Source of the DNA: Sthenelais limicola
Lineage: Eukaryota; Annelida; Polychaeta; Phyllodocida; Sigalionidae
DNA length: 64,000 nt
Assembly (NCBI GenBank): GCA_942159475.1
Contig: OW804095.1
Coordinates: 91,091,740-91,155,739 of the forward strand
Direction of reading: 5' to 3'
A program made the position numbers and the translations under genes. The notes under the pieces were generated by a model. That model made no database searches, was not told where the DNA came from, and saw only the letters and a list, made by a program, of their open reading frames with translations. Below, in pieces: positions 22,501 to 31,917 of this stretch (position 1 is its first letter; each line of letters opens with the position of its first letter).

Positions 22501-23718
22501 CCTTTTCGGAAAACACCTAGGGGGAATGTATGTGTTATGGTGGTGACTGATTATTTCAGTAAATGGGCCGAGGCTTACCCCTTGCCTGACCATACTGCTG
22601 CAACGTGTGCGATGGTGTTATTTACTGAGTGGATATTGCGCTACGGCCCGCCGGTCTCTTTGCAGACAGACGGAGCCCCGGAGTTCCGGTCAAGTTTGAT
22701 GAAGAATTTACTGGGAATGTTAGATATTGAAAAGCTTATGACCTTGCCCTATAGACCCGAATCTAATGGACAGGTAGAACGTTTTAATAGAGTTTTGGTC
22801 GAGCAATTGTCGTGTCTGACAGAGTATGAGGATGTAAATTGGGATTTATTAGTTCCTTGCATTGCTCATGCTTATCGGGGTGCTGTCCATAAAAGTACAC
22901 ATTGTACACCAAACATGGTGGTATTTGGTTCTGAGGTGACGGTGCCAGCTGACATTATTTATGGAACTCTAAGTGGTGATGTGGATTTTCCTTGCCCAAC
23001 TGTGTTTGTGGAGGAGATTCGTTCTTTATTAAGGAAGGGACATCAATTTGTGAGGGAGCAATTGGGCCATTCGGCTGTGTTTCAAAAGAGGTATTTTGAT
23101 AGGAGAGCTCGCCCGAAGGAGTTCAAGGAGGGGGATCTAGTGTGGAGATATGCCACTCCCATGGCTCAGAAGAAGTATGGGCCTAAATGGGATGGACCCT
23201 TTCTGGTGGTTCGGAGGGTGCAGGGTTCTACCTATCAACTGCAAACTGCTGATGGTCTCTTGAGGTGGAATGGCAATTTGTTGAAGTTGGCTTTTGATGC
23301 TGACGGACAACCGGTTCAGGCTACTAACCTGCATCGGGCCCCTGAATACCAGAAGCAGGTAGCTAAGGGCCGGGACATTCTTCGGGTCTCTCCTGTTGGC
23401 AAGTTATTGCCCGGGTCGGAGGCACCAGTTCCCAGGCCTTCTAAGAAAATTGTACATCATGTTAGAAAAAGGGGCAGGCCACCGCATGCTCCTCCTAAAA
23501 CTACTGTCTTGCCACAGTCAGAGGTTTCGGGGGACTCGGGTGCGAATTCTGTCGAGTCGGGTGAAGAGGATGAAGCAGTTGCAGTATTGGAAGAAGACGA
23601 GTTACCCTTGGCTGAAACAATGGATAATTTGTTGCAGTCCGAGTATCTGTCTGAGAGGCCCCGCCGAACTGTTAGGCCTCCGGATAGATATGGAATGGGG
23701 GTTGATCATAGTGGTTAG
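19507..23718 (+). CDS. pol: Gypsy Pol: protease, RT, RNase H, integrase
   Basis: 1403 codons. The aspartic protease active site near residue 111 reads LIDWGAQCTLI (DWG where DTG or DSG is usual). RT has RFCADYRPLN, LDLESGYWQIA and catalytic YLDD near residue 533. RNase H starts at LDTDASGFGMAG (~684). The integrase zinc module is H...H...CEICASC (~925-970), its core D (ALDIIGPF, ~994), D (QTDGAPEF, ~1053) and E (NGQVERF, ~1090), followed by a GPY/F-type module KYGPKWDGPFLV (~1222). The tail has an AT-hook-like KRGRPP (~1322). The frame is open upstream of the ATG, consistent with expression as a Gag-Pol fusion. Confidence 0.93.
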   Translation: MEVSVRPPSAGLGDARGINLVGSVCGDSEVKSDMLSCLVEVVHQGVPEHACLPGQILKVEWGGYGSLVSKIMACDLRNFDITISDRSIPWIADRMYADVTIVNVTGQFLIDWGAQCTLIKKEMYDELSVKPYLIPCQVTCYAGTGHDLVTHGCVRVALGIGGAWFALTCMVISGLVGREAGILGMDFILTHRCNSDWSSEFTLEAGEQSVMCRGSQSGALSRNGYEGIFLDAFSTICSCVDFEPAGEDVFFESGQAELGHCVVVSRLVAGDRQCTTISLHNPASSPLMFSLSSPGLRDLAEEGESPMVDMDLLEPEVPMMLSGDGCPLEKLVWESHLETVADRRRLLTILWEYKDCFRLPGEILGHTDKVTHVIDTGDARPIKCACRRLPPAKRDAAELQIQDMLKKGVIEPSNGPWGAGIVMVGKKDGTSRFCADYRPLNLVAKKDSFPLPRIDECIEALGGMKWFITLDLESGYWQIAMDEASKEKTAFVSSSGLYQFKVMSFGLCNAPATFERMMEQMLVGLRWKCCLVYLDDIIIFGAKFEETIRNMELVLQRLRSYGLKLKPKKCSFFHLEVLYLGRVVSQKGIRPDPSKLDRVKTWPIPSTVKEVRQFLGFASYYRDFMPYFSEVAGPIQALVVGGDQKKSRKVVFDESCMLAFEKLKHLLTSAPVLGYPQPLGTIILDTDASGFGMAGILSQIQKEKEVVLSYASNSLSKAQHNYCTTKCELLAVLTYLSKFQHYVIGRSDFMLRTDHASLRWLMNFKDPTNMLVRWLTTLQHYGVSENQIVHRPGKHHLNVDALSRLPIRKCPREDCPDCGAHEAVVAVMTIDYQLFLSLAGDRLSSSQHEDDVLARIITLVEEGVKTLTKAVMLPEGDEFCFYARLLSTLVMKDNLLCLEWESDNGVIYYRAAVPSGLRKELFHTLHGNKLAAHFGEFKTYQAALHKFIWPRMRSDIADWVRGCEICASCKSRGGRGVSPLKKELQGVRWSRVALDIIGPFRKTPRGNVCVMVVTDYFSKWAEAYPLPDHTAATCAMVLFTEWILRYGPPVSLQTDGAPEFRSSLMKNLLGMLDIEKLMTLPYRPESNGQVERFNRVLVEQLSCLTEYEDVNWDLLVPCIAHAYRGAVHKSTHCTPNMVVFGSEVTVPADIIYGTLSGDVDFPCPTVFVEEIRSLLRKGHQFVREQLGHSAVFQKRYFDRRARPKEFKEGDLVWRYATPMAQKKYGPKWDGPFLVVRRVQGSTYQLQTADGLLRWNGNLLKLAFDADGQPVQATNLHRAPEYQKQVAKGRDILRVSPVGKLLPGSEAPVPRPSKKIVHHVRKRGRPPHAPPKTTVLPQSEVSGDSGANSVESGEEDEAVAVLEEDELPLAETMDNLLQSEYLSERPRRTVRPPDRYGMGVDHSG

Positions 23719-24380
23719 ATGTTTTGGTGCGAAGTAGAAAAAATTACACAACGAGAAGTACTGCAGTAGAGTCGGGCCGGGCGCGGAAACTCGTGTGTAG
23801 AGTTCCGGTCCGACCTTAGGAGATATCACTATATTGGTTGGCTGTGTTAATTTTTTGCTCCGATCGGTTTAACTGGCCAGTTGACCTCCTCGGGTTGCCG
23901 GACCCATTGGGAAATAAAGTGGGGAGTACCAGTCTATAACCTTTTTGGCTTGAATCATTGATATGGTCGTGTTTTTGTTGTATGTATGTCTTGCTCGGGG
24001 GCATTATCAGTTGTTGTGTCTACGGGTAGGGGTTGGGGGCATTGCTCATTTGGGGTATGACCAATTGAGGCCGGGTCATGAGTCGTCTGCGGCTGGTTAC
24101 TTGACTGGTGTTGCTATTTTTAGACCCGGTGACCTCGTTCTCGCGTGAAGGAACGAGAGGTGGCTGGTGTGAACCAGTCAGTCAGTTGCATTCGGTCGAC
24201 TTGGTCGGTCGTGTCCCACTGTATGCTATTGCCCCACGTGGAATAAAACAGTCGAATTGTTGAATATTCCCTTGCATTTCATTGAGTTTCAGTTGTCGTA
24301 ACTGTGCAGAAAGTGTGACCCGGCTTTGAAAGTGTTGGAGTTGGATAGGATCAGGTTTTGGTCCTGTCATTGGCCGTGTC
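23719..24380 (+). other. Non-coding spacer between pol and the accessory ORFs
   Basis: 660 bp with no supported coding frame. A pyrimidine-poor stretch ending TGTGCAG at 24303-24309 is one possible splice acceptor for a subgenomic RNA that would bring the 5' leader next to the accessory ORFs. This is inference only. Confidence 0.35.
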
Positions 24381-25049
24381 ATGGCCGACGAGGAGAAGCC
24401 GGGCGGTTCGCAGGTTTATGCTGCTGATTTCCCTGAGATGGAGAAAGTTCCTGCCCCGAACCCTGAACTTGTTATGAAGAAGAAGTTGAGTGAGCAGAGG
24501 AAGGCTGAGCGAAAAGCCCGGGAGCAGTCCCGGCTTGCTGCAATGAAGAAGGCAACTGTGGCTAAGCAAGCACTTTTGAAGAAGTCGGCTGAGGCGAAAG
24601 TTCCTAAGGTGAAGAAACTCGGGAAGAAGCCAGCTGAGAAACCGGCTGCTAAGGTGGTAGAGAGGACCAGTCCCCGGAGGGCTAATCCCGGAGTTGTGGT
24701 GGCTGATACTCAGCTTCCCGAAACTCAGCTTGCTGCAGCGGGACATATGGAGAGAGCTCCTTCTCCCGCAGTCTCTGACGTGGTGATTGTAGACAGTCCG
24801 GAGTCTACCCCGGCTCCCCGAGCCGAGGAGATAGTGGAGGATGATGCTACAGCTGCTGTTGGAGACCCGGGCACGGAAGGTGTCACCCCGGACACTGCTC
24901 AGCTTACCACTGGCGGTGTTGAAAAAGCACAGGAGACGGAGGAGATGGATACCACTCCTGCTGCTGATGTTATGATTGAAAAACCTGAGGATGATGGTGA
25001 ATTTGTGGAGGTTAAATCCAAGAAGAAGAGGCTAAGGCCAGTGTTGTGA
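24381..25049 (+). CDS. Gypsy accessory ORF A: Lys/Ala-rich protein
   Basis: 222 codons, not recognised. Residues ~30-110 are strongly basic and helical (many K/A/E), then an acidic Pro/Thr-rich stretch, ending in a DDGEFVEVKSKKKR tail. No signal peptide or membrane segment. Its TGA overlaps the start of the next open frame by four bases in the GTGA register. The two may therefore be linked by -1 frameshifting or termination-reinitiation into a ~938-residue product. Nuclear or nucleic-acid binding is plausible from composition only. Confidence 0.6.
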   Translation: MADEEKPGGSQVYAADFPEMEKVPAPNPELVMKKKLSEQRKAERKAREQSRLAAMKKATVAKQALLKKSAEAKVPKVKKLGKKPAEKPAAKVVERTSPRRANPGVVVADTQLPETQLAAAGHMERAPSPAVSDVVIVDSPESTPAPRAEEIVEDDATAAVGDPGTEGVTPDTAQLTTGGVEKAQETEEMDTTPAADVMIEKPEDDGEFVEVKSKKKRLRPVL

Positions 25050-27196
25050 AATTAGGTTCGGAGAAGGAAGTCCAAGCAATTGAGCGGCAGCATGGAATTT
25101 CCCGTTACAGGTCGGGGAAATTTGCTAAAAACCGGGAGGACCCTGACTTTACTGTGAGAAACATGACCCGGTGGAACGCTTTGCAGAAAAAGCTTGACAC
25201 TTTTGTAGTGCTGGAGGAGGATATTGCCCCTGTTATACCCAGTGTGGAAGATACTTTCCCTGTCTGCCCTGAGTCCGAGGATGAGGATGAGGCCATGGCC
25301 AAGTACTCAAACGGGACTTTGATGTCTAAGTATGAAATGGAATTTCATTTCTTAAAGAGTCGTATCGGGCAGCAGCCGGAGTCAACTCGGGAGGTGGTGA
25401 TCAACCCGACGGTACTTGTGAAATTAAAAAGTGTGGAGCGTTTGTGGAGCCCGGGACAGAGGTGTCCTTTTGTGTATTGCCGGCATTTGGACCCGTCCAT
25501 CAATCCGGATGGAGTTCGTTTGTACAGAACGAGAGAAAGGTTTTATCGGCATCTGGTGGAGGAGCATTGTCCGGCTAGTTACCAACTAACCTGCCCACAT
25601 GCTTCGTCTTGTTTGGTGAAGCTGGATCGCCGATCAGAATTGGTGAGGCACTGTATGACGCAACACCATGAGAAGAGGGACACAGCAATTGATAATATTA
25701 TTATTATGTACATGAGTTTTCGGGTGTTTCAGAAGGAGTTCCCAAATTACGGATGTCAGAAGTTTGCGAGAATGACCAGAGGAGACTGGGAGACCTTGTC
25801 TGTTCTCAGGAGGACGGGTGGTTCTAGGCAGTTTGTGATCCCCAAACTTCCTGCCTCTCATGGTTCAGGCCCGGCCCCTCCGAGTGTTTGGAGGAAGCCT
25901 CCGAGTAGCAGTTATGGGAGCGCTGACCACATGAACTCCTCTATTGAATCGTCGGTGGTAGACCAGAGTTCTATGCTGTCTGGTACAGATCGTTCGGAGC
26001 GTGTTCGCCCGATGGGAGGTCGGATCCCGAATGTTGATGCCACCTATGATCATGTCTCTAGATCTTTGGAGGGAATAACTGCGTGTATGGACGCCGGAGT
26101 TTCGGCCATTGAGTCGACTGCTTCGGCTGTCATGACGGATATTCGTACCTTAATCGGGGAAGCTTTTGAACCGTTGGAAGGAATCCAAGAGTTGCGGGAA
26201 CAGGTTAAACTGATTCCAAATCTAGAGCAGGAAAATCTGGACTTGCAGGATCAGTTGAGGTTTTACAAGGAGGAAGATAACCGTTCGCGTGAGGTAAACA
26301 TGGAGTTACGTCGTAAGTTGTCCCGCTATGAGCAGCAAGGTGGTCCGGATTCTAAGCGGAAAAAGACAGAAAAAGATAAGGTGGAAACTGTAGTGCAGGG
26401 TAAGCCGGAAGATCAAGTTATGGAGGAGGAAAAGTCGGAGAAAACCGGGGCTGTTGGTGGCACGGTTAGTATTTCGGATATGCGGGAAGTGATGTCGGGC
26501 CTGTTCAAAGAAATGTTTGAGGAACACTTGCCTCAGCAGCCGGCTGTTCAACAATTGCCGCCTCCACCCCCTGTTGCTATGACTATGCCGACCTTTCCCT
26601 CTTGGGATGCCTTTTTCCAATCTTTTGGACAAAATTTGCCGCAATACACCACCTCGGACCCTGATGTGAGAACTTTTGCAGATCCAAATGCACAGATGGC
26701 TATGCGCATGGCTCCGAACATGTTCAGTCCGCCCGCGGTGACTAGGGTTAGGCAGTCACCTCAGGTGCCTCTCTATAGTGCTGCAGTGGCTGGTGGAGTT
26801 GGTTTCGGGGAAAACCCACCTCCCTCCGGTGTGTCGGCGACACATGCTGTCAGGCCGGGAATGGGACGTGGGGGAAAACCCTCTCTGTTGCCGAAACCCC
26901 GCACTATGGTGACGTTGACCCCCGTAGGAAGGTCTGGCGCTGGGAGGACTACTTCTACTCCGGTTACTAGCCCGGGGAAGGTTGCTCTGCCCAGCGTCCC
27001 CGATAAGACATTGGATAGTCCTGCGAGACTGGCTTTGGAGATGAAGAGTCTTGAGGAAAACTTAACCCAGGATACGGGTAAAGGTGGAGTTGTGGAATCC
27101 GATGCAGCTGAAGAAAGTCCTGAGATGGAGATGTCTGTTGAGGAGGAGAATCGGTTGCTTCGGGGTGAGAAGGGCACAGTGATGGATGAGTATTAG
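25046..27196 (+). CDS. Gypsy accessory ORF B: zinc-finger and coiled-coil protein
   Basis: 716 codons. An atypical zinc-finger block lies at residues ~135-215 (RCPFVYCRHL..., RHLVEEH, CPHASSC, RHCMTQHH), giving two C2H2-like modules. Residues ~340-440 are helical with a coiled coil (LDLQDQLRFYKEEDNRSREV), then a basic patch, a Pro-rich stretch (~500) and a low-complexity tail. The frame begins with GTG or with a frameshift from ORF A. No membrane features, so it is not an envelope protein. A degraded relative lies at 3115-8141 without any adjoining gag-pol. Function unknown; RNA/DNA binding or a particle role is inference. Confidence 0.65.
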   Translation: MKLGSEKEVQAIERQHGISRYRSGKFAKNREDPDFTVRNMTRWNALQKKLDTFVVLEEDIAPVIPSVEDTFPVCPESEDEDEAMAKYSNGTLMSKYEMEFHFLKSRIGQQPESTREVVINPTVLVKLKSVERLWSPGQRCPFVYCRHLDPSINPDGVRLYRTRERFYRHLVEEHCPASYQLTCPHASSCLVKLDRRSELVRHCMTQHHEKRDTAIDNIIIMYMSFRVFQKEFPNYGCQKFARMTRGDWETLSVLRRTGGSRQFVIPKLPASHGSGPAPPSVWRKPPSSSYGSADHMNSSIESSVVDQSSMLSGTDRSERVRPMGGRIPNVDATYDHVSRSLEGITACMDAGVSAIESTASAVMTDIRTLIGEAFEPLEGIQELREQVKLIPNLEQENLDLQDQLRFYKEEDNRSREVNMELRRKLSRYEQQGGPDSKRKKTEKDKVETVVQGKPEDQVMEEEKSEKTGAVGGTVSISDMREVMSGLFKEMFEEHLPQQPAVQQLPPPPPVAMTMPTFPSWDAFFQSFGQNLPQYTTSDPDVRTFADPNAQMAMRMAPNMFSPPAVTRVRQSPQVPLYSAAVAGGVGFGENPPPSGVSATHAVRPGMGRGGKPSLLPKPRTMVTLTPVGRSGAGRTTSTPVTSPGKVALPSVPDKTLDSPARLALEMKSLEENLTQDTGKGGVVESDAAEESPEMEMSVEEENRLLRGEKGTVMDEY

Positions 27197-27799
27197 TGCT
27201 CTTCCACTGTTTTTTGTAGTATGTTGTTAAGTTGTGTGTTTGGTTGTCGTTTTTCCGGATGGACGGCGGCGTGGGAGCGCCAGTATCATTGTCATCTGGC
27301 TACGCCGAAGTCAACCGGGCCGGATGCAGTCGTTTCCGGATATCGCGGATGTTTCCAGTCCTCTCCGAGACAACAACCCCCTGATTCCCTGCAACAGACA
27401 CTACGTGGATAACTACTCTTTTTACATGGACATTACTTTATGCTCAAGCATATGGACCTCTGTGATTTTATATACCGGATTTATCCTACCTGTGATTGTG
27501 AATATACCTCGGGTTAGAGTTTACGTCATTATTATTCTCCCAAGTTAAAGGTATGTTTCATATTGTATTGTGTTTGTTATAGGAATATATGGTTTTTACT
27601 TACACCACGAGTGTGTAGGCTTTTAATATTCCTTCACTTTACTTTTTCACATGTCGTTCTTCTATGTCCTTATATTCTATTTCCACTGTATGTGTCATTA
27701 CGATTTAATATATTATACGTCTTGCTTAGGACCTGTTTAGTTCTAGCCAGTTCGTGTCTAGTCGGTCCTCCCTCCAGAAAAAGGGGGGGAGGGGGGTAT
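27197..27799 (+). other. Gypsy 3' non-coding region with polypurine tract
   Basis: 600 bp with no supported ORF. The last 25 bases before the 3' LTR (A5 followed by G runs, 27777-27796) form the polypurine tract that primes plus-strand DNA synthesis. Confidence 0.7.
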
Positions 27800-28235
27800 T
27801 GTGGTGCTGAGTGTGGTGGTGCCGGGTCGGAGCGGTTATCCCCGCTCTGGCCCGGCGCCACTAGCCAGTATCCCGAACCCCCGGTCTAGTCACCCGGTTA
27901 TCCGGGTGCGGCCGGCCGGATTGGATTCGGGCTGGCTGTTCTACCTGTTGCAGGGATGGTTTGCCACCAGATGTCGTATGGGGGTTATTTTAATATTTTA
28001 CTGCTAGCATATGTCTGATCTCAATTCTTGTGTTAAACTACCCTTTGTTAACTGTAATTTTTTGTTCTTATCCCTCTCTTCTGTGAAGCGGAGGGAGAAC
28101 CTTTTTCACTGTGGTTGAAGGGTTTTTAGTCGGCAATAAAGACTAAAGCGCTAGCAAGGACTCGGAGATCTGTGTTGTTCTATTCTTGTTGTTATTTACC
28201 CGAATCGCCGTACAAGTAAATAAGCAGACATTACA
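27800..28235 (+). repeat. 3' LTR of the gypsy element
   Basis: Begins TGTGGTGCTG and ends AGACATTACA like the 5' copy, with AATAAA at about 28135. It lacks ~10 bases near 27980 that are present in the 5' LTR and is otherwise almost identical. It is followed directly by the ATAT target duplication. Confidence 0.93.
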
Positions 28236-28475
28236 ATATTTAGTAAAAAATAAGGACATATTTGATAGTAAAAATTGTAAAGACCACAAACTGGTTTATA
28301 ACATTATTCTATAGCTCTAGCTGTCCAGTAGTTGTAGGAAACAAAACCAAGCCTAAGATTAACAAGAAGGCATGGGCTGGAAGAGATCCTCGGATATGCC
28401 CATAACCTATTTTCCTGTACAATCTTAATTTTGGAAATAAAGAATTGGTTATTATTATTATTATTATTAACTGGG
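28236..28475 (+). mobile_element. 3' end of the LINE interrupted by the gypsy element
   Basis: The sequence after the 3' LTR reads as a LINE 3' UTR ending in AATAAAGAATTGG and a TTA trinucleotide run, a tail type common in CR1/L2/RTE-like elements. Together with 14056-16569 it makes one 5'-truncated LINE. The link is inferred from position and orientation. Confidence 0.6.
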
Positions 28476-28649
28476 TATCACCAAGGTAGTAAAATAGTGA
28501 TACATGTAATACTAAAATTTGGCGTAAGGGCAGCGATGCTGGCCTTAGCAGCGAGGGATTTCAGGTCCGCTCATAGCAGCGACGCGTGTGTTGACAGCAT
28601 TCGCGGGTTGCTTGACTAAAATCTATTTAAACATCTAAACTACTAACGT

Positions 28650-28870
28650 TTTTCCCAGGTTGCGCAGATGCACTTAGGATGCGCAGCCCTTGCACAACCA
28701 TGGACTACATCCTGATTCAGGGAAAAGTGCAGCCAGTGTAAGCCAGCCTTGCGCATCTGGCTGCACTTTGGCTGCAGTTGGCTTGGATGTACAATGGCTG
28801 CACAAGGGTTGCACATCCGGCTGCACTTACAGTACAGCTGGATATGAAGGGGCTGCACAAATTGGCAGGA
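28650..28870. repeat. Degenerate GGCTGCAC repeats with inverted copies
   Basis: Multiple variants of GGCTGCACTT/TTGCACAACC/GATGCGCAG in both orientations over ~220 bp. It could fold into an extended imperfect hairpin. No coding content. Confidence 0.5.
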
Positions 28871-30384
28871 CATTTTTTAGCATGGCTGGTGCAGGCATGG
28901 CAGTGTGCTAATTGTTATTATGAAAATTTTAGTATAAATTTACTCCTCTACCATTCCCATGAAGTACTGTTTGCCAGATATGTACAGTCAGAGTAGCAAA
29001 CCGAAGGCAACTTTAGATTGAACATCTTCAGCCCAGATAGCTTTTAAAGGTACAGCAGCATAGGTTGCATCCTTTTATTCATCATTTATCTTCAGCACTG
29101 GCCCTGCATGTTTACTGTTGAGCCTTACAGCATAGCAGCACTCATCTAATGTGTTCCAGTGGTTTGTTATCTCTGCCTCACTGCCAAGGGACTAGGGGCA
29201 ATCTATATACATGTGCAATCATTAGGGTGTTTAGATCACAGCATCTACTAATATCAAACAAGTATATGGCTGATTGTTATGTATGGGGTTTGTCTATTGG
29301 GTCCAAAGTTTTGGGTCTTATGAATCCTCCCCCCCCCCACACACACACTCAGGGGTGACCCATTGTTACGTCATTATTGCGTAACATGATGTAACAAATG
29401 TATACACATGATTATTCCAAATTTCATGGATAAAGGGGTCATTTTTCACACACAAATGAATTTTGCAGCTAAATTTCATGAAATGCTGAAAAGGGGGGGT
29501 ATTTTAAATGCCAGAGCAGTATTTGACTAACTTGTGGCACAGAATAGCATATATATAATTATGACAGAAACTTTTGAGTAAACTTTTGATAATTGATATA
29601 CAAATGAGGTATACATATTTACACTCTAACAGATTTACGTTGATTAACTACGCACGAAAGTATGATAAGTACTAACTATCTCATTGTGTTTGACTTTGTA
29701 CGCCAGCACACCATAGAAAGTACTACAGCTTGGCATGGTGCTCAGTCAAGGGCGACAAAGCTTTGTGCATGGCTTGGCTTACTCTGTTTCATTAAACATG
29801 ATCTTTAGTATTATTTCTCATGAATAATCCATGTTCAATTTTTTTTTAGTTTTGTGTTGTACAGCTTGGAACGAAGTGATAACAAGAGCAAGCCAAGGTT
29901 TGTTGGTTGTAAGTAGTGTCCACCTCACTCCTAGTAGCACAGGGGAGAGGTCAGTCACACAGGCCTTGTCCGCAGGTGAGAATGCATTCACCCACACTTT
30001 TTGAAAACAAGTGAAACTAGTGGGGAAGGGACCGATCATGGTGTGTAGTTACCCCTGACTTTGATAATTCAATAAAGAACAGTTGAGTGCATCAAGAGCT
30101 ATACCTCATCTCATGTATAAATACACTCCCATTGAAATGGCTGACTGACTTGTATTTTCTTGTTACAGAAGCTGGCATGAGGAAGAAACACTTCAAGAAG
30201 GAAATGCACCAAAACAATGATTTTCTAAGAGAATAATTACTTCACCCTCCCCGAAGTCAATGAATGAATAAATAAACAAATAATTAAGTAGTATTTTCGT
30301 GGGCCAGTACAGGCCTGCAACAATAAGAATGAACCCCCTCCCCCACCCCACAGTGTGAGTACATTAAGCTTTCTGAAGGAGTAC

Positions 30385-30495
30385 AATAGGCTTTCTAATT
30401 GTACGCGGGGTAGCGTCCTCCACAGTACGATAGGCTTTCTATTTGTACTATAGGCTTTCTATTTGTACTATAGGCTTTCAATTTGTATGATGGGC
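30385..30495 (+). repeat. ~21-bp minisatellite
   Basis: Four to five tandem variants of a unit close to ATAGGCTTTCTATTTGTACT. Confidence 0.8.
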
Positions 30496-31917
30496 TTGTA
30501 ATACGATATGAAGGACTGAAGCCCACCTGATGCTCGTATTCCCCACGATGAGGGTTCCTAGAGTGTATGATACATAAAAAATGATACTGCCATGCCCGAA
30601 ACCCTACTTGTACCAAATCTCTTAAACATAATATCTCAAATATTTAATAGATAACAGTTAAATATGAACTAAAACCCTAATTATGCAGGTCGACCATTAG
30701 CCACCCGCCACCATTGGATATTGTACTACTTTCTGGTCCTATTCTATTGAAAATAAATCAAGGTTTTTTTTTCATAACTCAGACCATAATTGGAATTTCT
30801 TTTTTATTAAAGTAGTGGTTTATTTTTCTCGGGAGGGCGCGTCCAATAGGCTAATTTTAAAGAGAGTGGAAGACAATTAAAATGTTTGATTCTTGTTGCT
30901 AATTTAATAGATTATTAATGAAGAAACAAACTGTGTCATATCTCAGCGCTCCTTTGTTTGAGAAATATATATATATGGTATATGGAAAAGGGGACGCGTG
31001 GAAGTGAATAGTAGTGTTTTCCTTTAATTTCTAAATATAGATAAATGAATATAAATGACATTAATAAAGTATTTCCACAGTGAAAAGTAACCCAAAGTTA
31101 AATAAAGAACAGGCAAATCGACTATATTACTTCATCATTAATCTGAATTATGAATTATTAATATTTCTATACATGGGTCTTGGAAGCAGATATTCGGTTA
31201 CCAATATGTAGACAAGTAGGAGGAGGCAGTGGGGGTTGAGATGGTGGGAGAGAACGGCACAGTGGGAAAGGGAGGGAATAATACACACTGTACGCTAGTA
31301 GTAGTAATAGTCACCAGCGGCAACCCGGGATTTTGTGAGCATGAATAGGAAATGGTAGTGATTTTGAAGTGATTTGATTGACAGGTTGCTCATTTTCTCG
31401 CACGTGGTAGACGCGGTGAGACTATAGGCGCGCGGTAGACGCAGTAGAGGCGCTACGCGCGCGCGCGTAGCGTGTTGGTAGGGGGATATGGGTGGGAGAG
31501 AGAGAGAGAGGGGGTGGTGGGGGGTAGTGGGGGTGTGGAGAGGAGAGGGGAGAGATCGGTGTCTTTGCCTATGTATATGTACTTGTTGATGTCAGTACAT
31601 TAAGTGTGTATGGGGTTTTATTTGCTAGGGTGGGGAAGAGGGGGTGTTTGGATGGGTGATTGTATGCTTTTGTCGGGCTGTTACATGGATGGAGGTGAGC
31701 GGGTACACAAGAGATGACGGGTACACAAGAGATGAAGAGTATAGAAATCCTTTATTTGAACATGGTTTATATTTCCATTTGAATTGGGTGTCACAAAAGC
31801 GCATCTAAGGTATAAAGTCCTACGTTAATCCTTTCGTGAGACCTTTCTGGGTGCGTGCTTTGCACTTTTTTAGTTAGTGTCATTTGACGTGGATGGGTAT
31901 GGGGTGGATATTCGTAG

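Larger units (their letters stand above)
16570..28235 (+). mobile_element. Ty3/gypsy LTR retrotransposon with two extra 3' ORFs
   Basis: An 11.67-kb element with 446- and 436-bp LTRs (TG...CA), a 4-bp target duplication ATAT (16566-16569 and 28236-28239), gag, pol in PR-RT-RH-IN order, two further ORFs downstream of pol, and a polypurine tract at 27779-27796. The LTRs differ by one ~10-bp indel plus a few substitutions, so the insertion is young. It lies in the 3' UTR of the LINE at 14056. The extra ORFs have no signal peptide or membrane segment, so this is not an envelope-bearing errantivirus layout. Confidence 0.93.
28476..31917. other. Intergenic, no gene seen
   Basis: AT-rich sequence with local repeats (28650-28870 and 30385-30495, separate entries), a C-run followed by CA repeats near 29331-29350, and from about 31200 a GT/GA-rich stretch with a GCGCGC alternation near 31455-31470. 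The left terminus of the Polinton should lie somewhere in the last part, but I could not find a matching inverted repeat at the other end. Confidence 0.45.

Noticed and set aside
24381..27196. Envelope gene of the gypsy element
   Set aside because: Neither ORF has a signal peptide, membrane segment or cleavage-site pattern.
31200..31700. Left terminal inverted repeat of the Polinton
   Set aside because: Position is plausible, but no complementary sequence was found at the right end within the window.
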